From positions 23,496,026 to 23,560,025 of the forward strand of contig NC_040016.1 of NCBI RefSeq assembly GCF_000972845.2: a stretch of DNA of 64,000 nucleotides, in the 5' to 3' direction. How positions within the stretch are numbered: the stretch's first letter is position 1; the number at the start of each line of letters is the position of its first letter. The position numbers and the translations under genes were made by a program. Origin of the DNA: Larimichthys crocea (lineage: Eukaryota; Chordata; Actinopteri; Sciaenidae). Below the pieces are notes generated by a model. The model was not told the origin of the DNA. It searched no databases and saw only the letters and a list, made by a program, of their open reading frames with translations. Below, one piece after another: positions 41,770-53,910 of the stretch.

Positions 41770-44219
41770 ATTTTTCCTACTTACGTCATGGCTTCCAACT
41801 TGCTCACAGCAGCATTTGTGCATGTTACTCAGACTACATAATCCACCAGGATGTGCTAATGCTACTATGTATATCTTGACTTACATAATGAATGACTTTG
41901 AATATACAGCTAAAGGTGTTAATGGTAATATTTTTAGACAGTATACATACAAGTTGATGAAGAACAATTCTACCTTGCAACCTTGCATTAAGCTTCCTTG
42001 TTCTTTACAACTGTAATCTTTATGTATAGCTAGTAGCTGGTATAGACACACAACTGTTTGAGAAGGATCGTCACATGGTTGATCATACCACTTTGTAGTT
42101 GGCTGGAGACTGGCCACCTGAGAGGTTTAGACTCCGTCTCTTGTCCCTCACAGAACTGCTTTGGTTACGGCGGAGTCGCTCGTTCTGCTCTTCAACGCTC
42201 ATCTTCGACTTTACCTCTGCAGTAAACACAGCGCTTTTTGGACGTTCCTGTGAAAAAGATGTGGCATAAAAATACGGCTAAGATTTTAGTCCTCATCCTG
42301 AATCATTGAAACTTAGTGCTGCCTTCGACACAGTTGACCACAGAATACTACAAGATTAGTATTACTATGCTGTGCTAAAAATTTATTTTTAACAAACATA
42401 AATGTAAAATCAAATTGTAATCTCGAGCTATAAATCAAGTCTTGCATAACTTCATATTGACTTGTTCAGGGTGTAGCCCGCATCTCCCTAATGCAGCTGG
42501 TATAGGCCCCAGCCCCCTGCGACCCTGATGAGGGAAGTGGTTACAGAAAATGGATGGATGGTTATTTGCATATTTATATCCATGATCATACCCAGATAAT
42601 AAATGATCACCCATGATCACAGAAAAAGTTAAATTATTATTATTAGTTATCTGGGTGTAACATAAACATTTAGGCATTAAACTATGGCACTGTTTAACTA
42701 GATTTGAATAATACCTACACAGTTTATTTAGTGTTAGAATCATGAGGTCTTTAACATAATGTATGTTAAAGTATGTGAGCATGTGAGGCCCTTGAAGTTC
42801 CTGTGCACACTAAAGGTGCCTGGATGGTATGATTTCTACACAATGTTTTTATTGTAGATTTGAGGCTACACATCTGTGTATGTTGCGGTTTAGATAAACT
42901 TATGTATATTATGTAGTTTAGGTTGACATACCCTAGAGATTCCATTAGGCACTCTATCACTGTAGCGGGAAACTCCAGCTGAGCTGCTGTGTGATTCGTC
43001 AGTGGGGGACTTTGTTCGAGGAGGAACAATGCCAACTGAAAAGGGAGATGAATTAACATTGTTATACAAATCCTGTCAGTCTCACGTGATTTAATAATAG
43101 TCACATCTCAAAAGGCTGAATTCTGACTTGGATTATGTGTTTTCTTTCATTTCTAATTTACAAATGTCAGTGTATCAGTGTAATCCCATGCTCTATGAGA
43201 AAGGATCAGTAGTGCTATCACATGGAAACTTGAGCTCAGGTTGGTGAACCTTTATTCATGGTGGGTTGTCTGTCCTGGATCTGGTCCTGCACATCACTGA
43301 TATTGTTCTCCTCTCCAAACTTTGGCTAAAAGACAGAGAAAAGATATAATTTGTTATGTAATCAAATTAGACCTGAAGGTGGTGAAAAATTCCAATACAC
43401 ATCCAAACATGTTGATTAAAAACAGAATGCATTAGATAATGCATTACTGTGTTACATGAGGACATCATGTTAAAAACAACAGTAAAAAGAATAGGACAGA
43501 GTCTGATTGACGTCACCCGTAGGTTTCTGAAGTGCTGCTTTGAAGCTGAAAGTGTCGGATGTACTACTTCTTCCGCCTCCCATGTAATCTAAATATTGGC
43601 AAAGATGTGGATCGTCTGTGGACCTGAAGTGGGTCGAATGACATCTGGGTGCTCGAATAAGCCATCTATAATGGTGCTTACCTGCCAATCAAGTGGTCAC
43701 GTTGTTAATTATCTGCAACTTAATATCATCTGAACGAGTGAGTTAAAACTAAAATTCACCTCCCTCACAATTCAAAAATTTAAATGAGATATAAACTAAT
43801 CCAAAACCATTGCTGTAAACGCAGTGAAATCGGGCATTTCAATACGACTGCTTATGGAGATTGACTCACTTCTGCAGCCTGTCTCAAGTGGCCACTCAAG
43901 GAATTACATTTTCGACCAAAATCATCTTGTTTCAATAGAATCGGCTTTTGACTGCGTTGTAGTGATGGGAATTTCGGCTCTTTTTGGAGAGCCGGTTCTT
44001 TTGGCTCCCAAACGGCTCCTCACACTTTATTAATTGGTTTTATTAATTAATTATTATTTTATTATTATTGCTGTTATTATTATTTTATATTTTTAAATGT
44101 TATTATATTTTATTTTATTTTTGACATTGTAAAGCACTTTGGTCAGTGCATGCAGTGTAAAAATGTGCTATATAAATAAAATGTAATATCCCTCCTGTCG
44201 TGTTTGTCCTCCGCGACCG

Positions 44220-44276
<57 letters not shown>

Positions 44277-47200
44277 ACCCCTGCCATGGATGCTGCTATA
44301 CATCTTGAATTACGTGCAGCTTTCACACAAAAAAAGTGGAGGAAAAAAAGTTTTTTCCCGTGAGTTTTTTTTCCTCCAGTTTTTTAATTGAAAGCCGAAC
44401 GTGATTGGTCAAGTTGTGTGAGAACAGGCATGGCATGAGGGAGAGTTGTCAGGGGGAGGAGACAGTGAGGCACCGAAGTGAAAAAACCCCCAAAACGTCT
44501 CCCTAAATTGGCTCCAAATGAGGAGCCGGCTCCCGTCGTTCACTTCAAAGAGCCGGCTCTTAGAACCGGATCGTTCGCGACCGACACATCACTACTGTGT
44601 TGTTGACTAGTTGCAATCTGACTTGACAGTGTTGACCTTTGAGGGAGCAAAGAGAACCAAAATGGACTATGATTTCTCCAGAAATATAAACTGCTCCACA
44701 AATCTGGTTTGTAGCAGTAAATGAGGCAGGAGCTTCCTGATTTGTAAAAATTACTTTCATGGTGCAGCTTCCTGGGGTAACCACAAGCTAACTTGACTGC
44801 ATCACTACCGTGACATACAAATAGGCACATGTAAAGATTGACCGATGATCTCTTGAGAACTCCACATGGGGCTCTAAAAAGCTAAATGCTGCTCATCCTG
44901 ACAAGTGATGGCCTTCATACCACTGCACCTGTGGTACATTTTGAACTGTAATGTCTTGTGTTCATTAAAAAAGAAGAAAAAAAATCTTTCTGGCAAAGAC
45001 ATTAATAGAAGCTAAGGGCATAAAAAGGAGCAGTAACTTTGAAACAAGTGCTTTGGAAGGTCAAATCCGGGCTGGTATGGAGACTGGGATAATGGGTGGA
45101 GCACTTGAACAAATGGAAGTTTCATGGGATTATATAGAATTTGGAGTTCGATTATGTTTTTGAAAAATGACACTGGAAAACAGTTGTGAAGCTAGGGCAG
45201 GACACGGGAAAACACCCAAATACCTTTCTGATGTAAGAATCTTCACCATCAAGGTAACCATCATCGATGCCCAAGCTGCGTAGCCAGGTGGTGCTGTCAA
45301 AGGGCAGGGGGGGGATGGAGGGAGGTAAGGTAGAGGAAGTCTCCAGAAGGGAATAGGACTTGGGGAGGGGAGGCCTTGGGGGGACACTTTCCTAGTTCAC
45401 CATAAGGACAGAGGGGAAGGAGTAAGGCAGGAAAGAAAGGATATGAGGAAGAGAGAGTGCTGCATATCAGAAGCAGAAAGCAGAAAGCATTCATTGGATT
45501 GATTCTGTAGAATGGGGTCTTAAACCCATGTTAGGGAGCTAGACGTCAGCAGGTGGCCGATAAAATACCCGTCTACGTAGACAAGAGACTTTTGTGAATT
45601 CTTACATCCATGTGGTCCACGAAAGCCTCTGTGAAACAGCCATGACATCTCAACTATCACCATGTAAGCAATTAAATCACCTAGTGTAGAATTATAAAGA
45701 AGAAAATTATCAATGTTTATGCTAATGTGGCTGTGTGAAATTTGTTCAAAATACACCGTATGTGGTAAACAATCATTGTCCTGTCTGACAGAAATTTGCA
45801 ATAGCATTGCATTGCTAAGAAAATAATTTGGAACCAATTTGGAAGTGGAATTAAAAGGATAAAGCATACAGTTCATATGTATCATACTCAGGTACTGCCA
45901 TAAACCAAAGCAAAATCAAATTTCTATGTTTAACTCATATATCTGACTGTATTTTAGTTAACAGGTAACTGAAGATAAACTTTTCATACTGTGACTTTAA
46001 ATTCTCAAAATCTTTATGTTAATCAGAGATAACAATGCCAAAGAGTGTTAGCAAAGCAAATACAGTAGACCATGGATTCACTGGATCATCGGTCACTGCA
46101 TAACAGTTGAAGAATGAAAGGTTAGATAAGGATCAGTCTACAAAACTAATGAACAGCACCAATTGTTTTACAGAATGGGACAAAAATTATGTCATGATGA
46201 CATTTAGCAATGGCAACACAAAATGTTTATGATTTGGGGGAAATTATTGTCCTTCATTTCACAATCAGAACAGGCAGAATTAGGAATTATCAGAATCAAC
46301 TGAGTGGTGGCTATACTCTTGGGGCCTGTATGAACACATTACTTGAGTGATTACTGAGTGAATCTGACCGTGTTATGGCACAGATCACTGGAGCAATGCC
46401 AAGTCGATTGTTGGGGTAAGTCAGTGGCCTAGTACCTCCAATAGCATTAGATGAAAGCAGGGATGCTATCTGGCAATGAGGTTTTGTTTTAGGGTCAGCA
46501 CCTCTAAAGAAACTAACTGAAGGTGTATTAAGATCTAGGCTGTAGTGTAACTAAAAGACATCATTGATATAAGTCCTGGACGATCTTGGATTCAGGCATA
46601 GAAAAGCGTCTGATGGAGGACTTGTTTCTGAGGCTATCATTGAAGAAGTGACATGGGTGGGAGTCTGGATAGACATCTTTTCTGAGACCAATCTTGACTT
46701 TGTGGCTGCAAACATTTGTGGTTAACCAACTAACTTCCTGAAGGCCGGTGTTGGTTTGGACTGTGTGCTGGTTCACATACTTTGAGTCCTGACATTGTTC
46801 TTGGAACAAACTGATCTGCTCCCCTGTTCTGACTTTGCCTGGATTTATAGCTTGGTCAAAGTTTGAGTAGATTCTGCTGTTGATGTTTGGGTATGTTTCA
46901 TCTATCACAGGGTCTAATCTACTCAAGGAATCTCTAAAGTCTTGGAAAGCTAGGGAGAGCCGAGGGGGTGTGTTTTCACGAGTTTCACAACCATAGTAAT
47001 TTCTGTTTTCTGAATGCAGACTTGTGTCAGACTCTGTAAATTCTGGGTCTAGACTTATGTCAGTTTTGAAATGAGGCACTATACATGAGTTGGGACGGGG
47101 TTTAGGGTTTGATCTCTTACACACTTCGGGGTTGGTTGTAGAGTCTGAGCATGGACCTGGCCCAGGTTTTGGACTGGGGTTGGTCCTCAGCTGGGTGTGT

Positions 47201-50200
47201 CTGGTGCTTACCTCCGGGCCCAGCTGTTTGGTGGGGGAGGCCTGGGAGCCGGGCACTGGGGAGAAGGGGCTGAGTGGGCTGGTGAGGCTTACTGAGCTCA
47301 GGGGACTGGCTGGACTATTGGTGCTAAAGGAGCCTGATGTGCCACTGGTCGCTGTGTAGGAGAGAGGGAGTCATTAGAATATGAAACATGACAGAGACTG
47401 GTGTTTTGAAACATGTAATAATTTTCAGTTCCAGTTCCAGTGTGTTACCTCTGTGCTTGGCTGTGTCAGTACCTCTAGATGAGTTATTCTTATGCAGTCC
47501 CTCTAACACATCCTGTACTCTCCAAAACTCTTTCTGGATGTGCCTGCAAACCAGTTCACTCTGCAAAATACCAGAACAGACAATAAAAATAAAAGAGAAC
47601 AATCCCTATGAAAGTGAGGTCTGTGGATTATCTATGAAGATTATTCAATGTAACCATATCTCATATATATATATAATATATCTATTAATATCTTAGATAT
47701 ATATAATAAATATATATAGATAATATATCTAGACTACTTCTTCTTCTCCTTCCGGCTTTTCCCTTCAGGGGTCGCCACAGCGAGACAGAGGGAGAGATGA
47801 AGAAGGCAGACATCTCATTTGCTAGATAATCTATCACTGGAGGTCAGTGAAATAATTTATAATGTATAGCATATAAGAAGAAATAGCTTTTTCCCTCATG
47901 ACAATATCACTATCCATACTTCATTAAAAATAAAAACAAACTTGTAATGGCATATACATTGGGTTTCAAGCAAAAGGTATATGCCATTACAATATTTTGT
48001 ATTAATTATTCAGTTGGTCACATATAATCATACAGGTACAGCCATCAGTGAAATTTCCATTAGCTCCTACTATTTGATCAATTAAATAGTGTAAAAGATG
48101 GTAATAATGAGAGAAAACATAATAAATAAATAAGTAAGAAGCAATCTTGATTGTAATACAGGTAAATAAGTAATAATAATAACAACAATAACAATAATAA
48201 CAACAATTAGAATAGTAATAAGTAAATGGTGGAGCAGGACAGCATCCTTGTTTAGCTCTGTGGTCTGACCGTGAAGCTTCCTAAACTTCTCAGAGAAATG
48301 CTAAACAGATTTGTATTTCTATAATCCCTGATTATATAATGATCTACCAACCACTCAAAGCATTGTTACACTTTTTCCCATACACACATGTTCACACAAT
48401 GATATCACAGCCATCGGAAGCAAATTTAAGTCCCCTTTTTTTTTTTTTGCTCTACAACTTGACCTGCAGGAATCAAACCACCCAATTACCAGATGCCCCA
48501 CTTGACCACCTGAGAACCATACATAAGGCTGTGGTTCATGCCCATTCAGTCCAAACTTTTTATACCTGGATAAAAAAGAATTTTCATTTTATATTCAGGC
48601 CTGGAAACAATAGTTCAGAGCACATCACTACAAATCTGCATCAGAAGACAGAATAATTTTTTTTTCTACAAGCACTCTGCTATGTGTGAATACTTTCTTT
48701 GTCTGGACAACAAGCACCATGTCTCACTAGGAAACACTCCTTACATGAAGTGGCTGCATCTTTTCTGAGTATCTCCAGATTTAGGAGAAAGATATGCTGA
48801 ACATATACCTCAACAGTACATATGAAAATGAACAAATGCATGCTAATGCATAAAACAGATGGGATTCAAACTCTCACTTGTTACCGATAAGGCCAGTTAT
48901 ATGGAAGCCTGAAAACAAGCTCCAGTTCCCATACAGCTGAAGTTGAACAGTGTGACATGACAGTGTGAATATTTACCTGCCCTCCTGCATTAAGCTGTTC
49001 CCATAGGTCTCCATGAATGGCACTGGCCTCGTCCTCTAATGCTTCAAACTCCATACGAGTCGTGGTTAAAGCCTAAAAGTGGTACAAGTAAAGGTAGCCA
49101 TACAGAGAGAATGATAACATCTGTGGCTTACAAAAATTACAAAAGCATCCAAAGTATGTTATGCAGTGTCTTACACTGGAGGCCTGGGAGAGCTCCCCTC
49201 TGATGTTGATGAGCTGATTCTGCAGGGTTTCCTTTTTGAACTGCAGCTTTTCCATGGCCAGAGGCTGGTTATGGTACAGCTCCATCTCCTGGTGAGTTTC
49301 CACCAGTGCTTCCTCGAGACTGTCCTTTGAGATAGGAAGCATGGCAAGCAAGAAAGGAAGAGTTTATTGCAAATGAGCATTCCTGCTCATTCATCACCAC
49401 TACTCACCACTTTGAGTCTTGCAGACATATGATAGATAAATGACTCAACAATAATAAAGGTTCTGGGATGAAAATATATTTTATTATCATTAATTTGAAT
49501 ATTTGAAAAATTAGTGCATGTATGTTTTCACCATAAAATGAAAATACCCTACAATGGACAGTAATAACATCTATGTTCAGTTTTGAAATATAGTAGGTCA
49601 GTGTGTTTTCCTGGTCAATAGGTATACTATACTGTATTTTTAAATGGTAAGAGAAGATTAGCTTTATGGGTTTTCTTCAACATAATAGATCCTCAGCTGT
49701 TAAGGAAGTGTCAACTTCATAGTTTTTATTAACTATATTAACAGCAAAATGTGGTTAGCTTTACAAAAGAAAACACACAGCATAATACCAAAAAGAAAAT
49801 GTACCTTATCCATTCTTAGTCTGTGGACAACAGCCTCATGGTCTTTCAGAATTCGGTTCTGCTCACACAGGCGACCCAACAGTTTCTATGTCAGACAGGA
49901 CAATGATTGTTTACTGCTTACTGTGTACTTTTGGCCATTTGTGTTTGAAAAACGTGTGAAGCATCTGGATGGAAGTGTTTGTTAATTGTATATGCATATT
50001 AGGTTTCTTACACTGGTTTCAATCTCATTGAGTTTCAGTGTGGGATGTAACTCTCTGCTGTAGATATTATGGAAAGGAGGCACCTGTAAAAACAAAGATT
50101 GAACAAATGATCAATGTCAATCAAACAGTTACATTCCATGGTTTATTCTGAGGAAGGTAAACCTTCATTTCTTGAACAAGTCATCAAGAACACTTATTTT

Positions 50201-53200
50201 CCAAGAGAGGACATTTGAAAGAAACTTTGCACCAGTTTGTATTAAGGTGTTTGGTAAGTGTTTGTCTTATAAGGCTCTTATAAGATCTTATAAACATTAT
50301 TTTGTGTTAAGAAGACATAAGGCATAAGAAATCTAAAATCATAAAAATAAGTCTTACAATCATGAACATATTTTTTAAGTAATAGACATTCATAAGCATT
50401 TAAGAACTTTGCAAAAAAGTTACAAACATTTTATAGTTTATAGACTGCTTTATAACATTAATAAATGACTTTACAAACACATTTATTAATTTACCGATAA
50501 TGCCACTGTTTGTTAACTTTATTTAAGATTTCTACATAACTTATTATGCATTTGTTATGAGTTGAAGTTTAATTAAATTAAGGTTAATTAATTTTAAAGG
50601 TTTTTAAGAAGGATGGGGCGCTGTTAACAGTTAACTGTTAACAAGTGCATAATGAAAGAGTAATTAACCTTAATAAGGCATTACTTTCACTTTAGTTCTG
50701 GAAAGCATGTACTAAGGCTGAATCCTTACTGTAGTGTCCGGACTCAGGCCCTTTGCTACATGTCATTCCCTTACACTCCCCTTTTTTTCTGTCTTTCTTC
50801 ATCTGTCAAGTCCATTTACCATTTACAACTCAATAACTATTAGCTGCATATTTAAGGTTTAATTAATCTTGATACACTGTTAATGCATAGTTGATGCATA
50901 ATTAACTAATGAATGCATGAAAGTATGTAGAGCTCTTAATCTCAAGTAACAACAAAAGCTTTTTTCAAATTGGAAGAAAAGTTATTAAAGGTGCAGTGTG
51001 TAAGATTTAGGGACTTTATTTTCAGAATAAAGCAGACATGGAATATAATATTCACAACTATGTTTTCATTCATGTATAATCACCTTTAAAAAATTATATT
51101 TTTGGTTTTGTTACTTAAAAATTAGCCTTTAACATCTACAGTGAGAGTCGGTCCTCTTTTATGGAGGCCACCATATTGAAACACCGTGTTTCTACAGTAG
51201 CCCAGAACAGACAAACCAAAATAGTGACTCTAGACAGGGTCCTTAAAGTGTTGTTTCTCCTTTATACTAGGAAGGTGAGGGTGATGTGAAGACATTAGTC
51301 CACCAGATGCAACTAAATTCTACACACTGGACCTTTAAATGTGTGAAATTCCTTTATATGGTTTTATACAGAATTATATGATATGATGAAACTCATAAAG
51401 CTTTTATTAATTTTAAGCAGTCTATAAACTGTTAAGTACCTAACAATACACGTAATAATGCTATTATTACTACTTACTTATTAACAAATAATAATGTTAA
51501 TAAGAGTGTTTCTGCAATGGATGGCACATGTGGCCATAAATAACTGAAAGGTGTTATTGAGAAAGTTGTTCCCTTCCCCAGACAACATAGCATCCCGCAC
51601 ACATATTATTATACTATTACATTCTATTATTCATTCTATTCATTCATTCATTCTATTATTACTATTACATTCACAATGCCCTCCACTTAGGTCCCTCCAA
51701 AACTGTAAACATAGAGAGATTCACAGAGATTCATCCCTTTATAATTGATAAACTTGTTTGTGTCACCCCAAAATTTTTGCATAAATTCACATACAAGGTC
51801 CAAATCCACAAGACAAATTCATTTATAGAGAGATAAGAATTACTGCTAAAATGATGTTAGTTATAATCATACTGTATAAATGATTGGAAACTGGAACTGG
51901 AAAATCATACATCTGTCTTTGGGTGCGGATTTGTTGTGATGTGACGATGCTTTGAACTGTTCAGATGTTTCTTTAACATTAATATCAAATGATCATAACT
52001 ACACATTGTGAAAAGCAATAAAATAGAATAAATAATAATAAAAATAAATGCAAAATGAAAAGATGTGAAAAAGATAAGCTAACATGGTTTTGTAAAGCTA
52101 ATTTACAGGCAAGCATCAAGAAATTAAAAAACATAGGAAAGGAATAAATGAGGGAAAAAATGAGGAATAACACAATGTGTTAATATGTCATGGGCAAGCA
52201 ATACTGTGTATGTACTCTCTTACCTGTTGGTCTAAGTAATCCAGGTTGCGCTGGAGCTGAAGGTCTAATATGTCCTCCTGAGCCAAGCAACAGCGACACA
52301 CATGGAAATCACACAAACACGTAGTGTAAAGACAGAATGCTTTCAGGGGAGACAATAGCAAAGCACACCCAGTCAGTCACACTAGAGGTCTACAGCTCTT
52401 GAGCAGTGATCAACTGAAACACTTGTGTATGTCTGTCTCAATGAAAGCGGCTCATTTCTTTGTTCTTTGGTCTATTTGACAAAAGTAGTAGTAGTAGCTA
52501 TTTCCCTCCACAGTCCAATAAAAGGAAATGCCAATGAAATATGTTCAAAAAAGGCCACAGATGTGTCCCACGTGTATGTCCTCCTTGAACTTTATCTACA
52601 GTAGCAGTCCACTGATTCATTTGTCATGATAAGAAGTTACATAATGTATTGTAAGTAATGCCAAATGTAGAAGATGGCACAAATGATTAAGAATTTTGAG
52701 TAGCTAGCAAATTATTATGTTTCTTCAAACTAAACAACTCTCAAAATATGGAATTATGGGACTGCAATGTTCCATTGATCAGGAGCGAAACTGGTAGAGC
52801 ACACAAAGGTTAGTTCTCTCTGTCATCTTCTCTTATACATTCACACACAAGGACCTTAAGGAGCTGCTGATGCAATTCTAGACTGCCTTTATTCAATCTG
52901 TTCTCTGTTCACTGACTGGTTTGGATCGGCCACTAAACTGACAGGAACAGACTTCAACAGACAAAGTCAAGACTGCACAGGAAATCGTCATTGTTATAGT
53001 GTGCCGTTCATTAAGGACTTATACCAGCACACCTTGGACACAACCTGCTTTAACTTCTCCCCTCTGGGAGGTGCTATATAACTCTGTGCGCCAAAACAAC
53101 CACGCACAGGGACACTTTCTTCCTACAGGCCATTTCTTTGATGAACTGCTGACAAAAGATGTGAAGTGTCAGGAAATGTACTGCTGCAATAACAGTAAAT

Positions 53201-53858
53201 TATAAACTATTGTTCTCACTGCTAACATTTAGCTTTTGTCCTTTTCAAATGTAAATATCATCACTCACAATCTACTCTACTACTATATATACCAACATAA
53301 TACAACCTGCTGTATAAAGCATATTTATTTCAACATCCTTTGTGTAGCGTCAAATTCCTTATGTGTGTGTGGCTAATAAAAGTGATCCTAATTCTGATTC
53401 ATACACTCCATACACTCATACAGATACACACATTGTGGTTCCAGAGGTGTGTTAGAGACAGAACAGCAAAGGAAAAAAAGAGGAAAGACAGTGATGTTTA
53501 CAGTGTTAGGACAGACAGGACAGATGTGTGGAAATAAACCCCACAGCTTGCTGCAGTTGCAAAGCAAAGCTACATATACCTGCATTATGTGCCATAACTA
53601 CTGTAGACCACCACAGGACTGCGTGTGTGTGACCGTGTGTATTATCCAGTAGATGGATATGTATTACCATACTAGTGGCACGTACCATTTTATTCTGGAT
53701 GGAAGGGGATACAGGGTAGTTGTAGTGGTATAATCCTTGGCTTAAGGACCTCCTATCACCAGGGTAGTCATACTAAAGGAAGAAAGAAAGGAAGGAAGGA
53801 ATGAAGTAAGGTAATAATGGAAAGAAGGAAACATGGTGGAAAGAATAAATGAAAGTTG

Positions 53859-53910
<52 letters not shown>

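Larger units (their letters stand above)
39047..46583. repeat. Good copy of the e14-e10 region (partner of 28655-36100)
   Basis: Carries in-frame e14, e13, e12, e11 and e10. Its left neighbour is the hAT relic, whereas the partner's left neighbour is the mobile-type gene relic, so the two copies have different flanks. Confidence 0.85.

Noticed and set aside
44540..44830. Minus-strand open frame of 96 codons
   Set aside because: Half lies in the terminal repeat of the hAT MITE; the rest shows no splice logic with plekha6.
45520..45885. 121-codon minus-strand frame, and a 23-bp microexon near 45620-45645 (AFVDHMD before gtaaga)
   Set aside because: AT-rich intron composition, no family similarity, and a 23-bp exon would disturb the phase-consistent chain.
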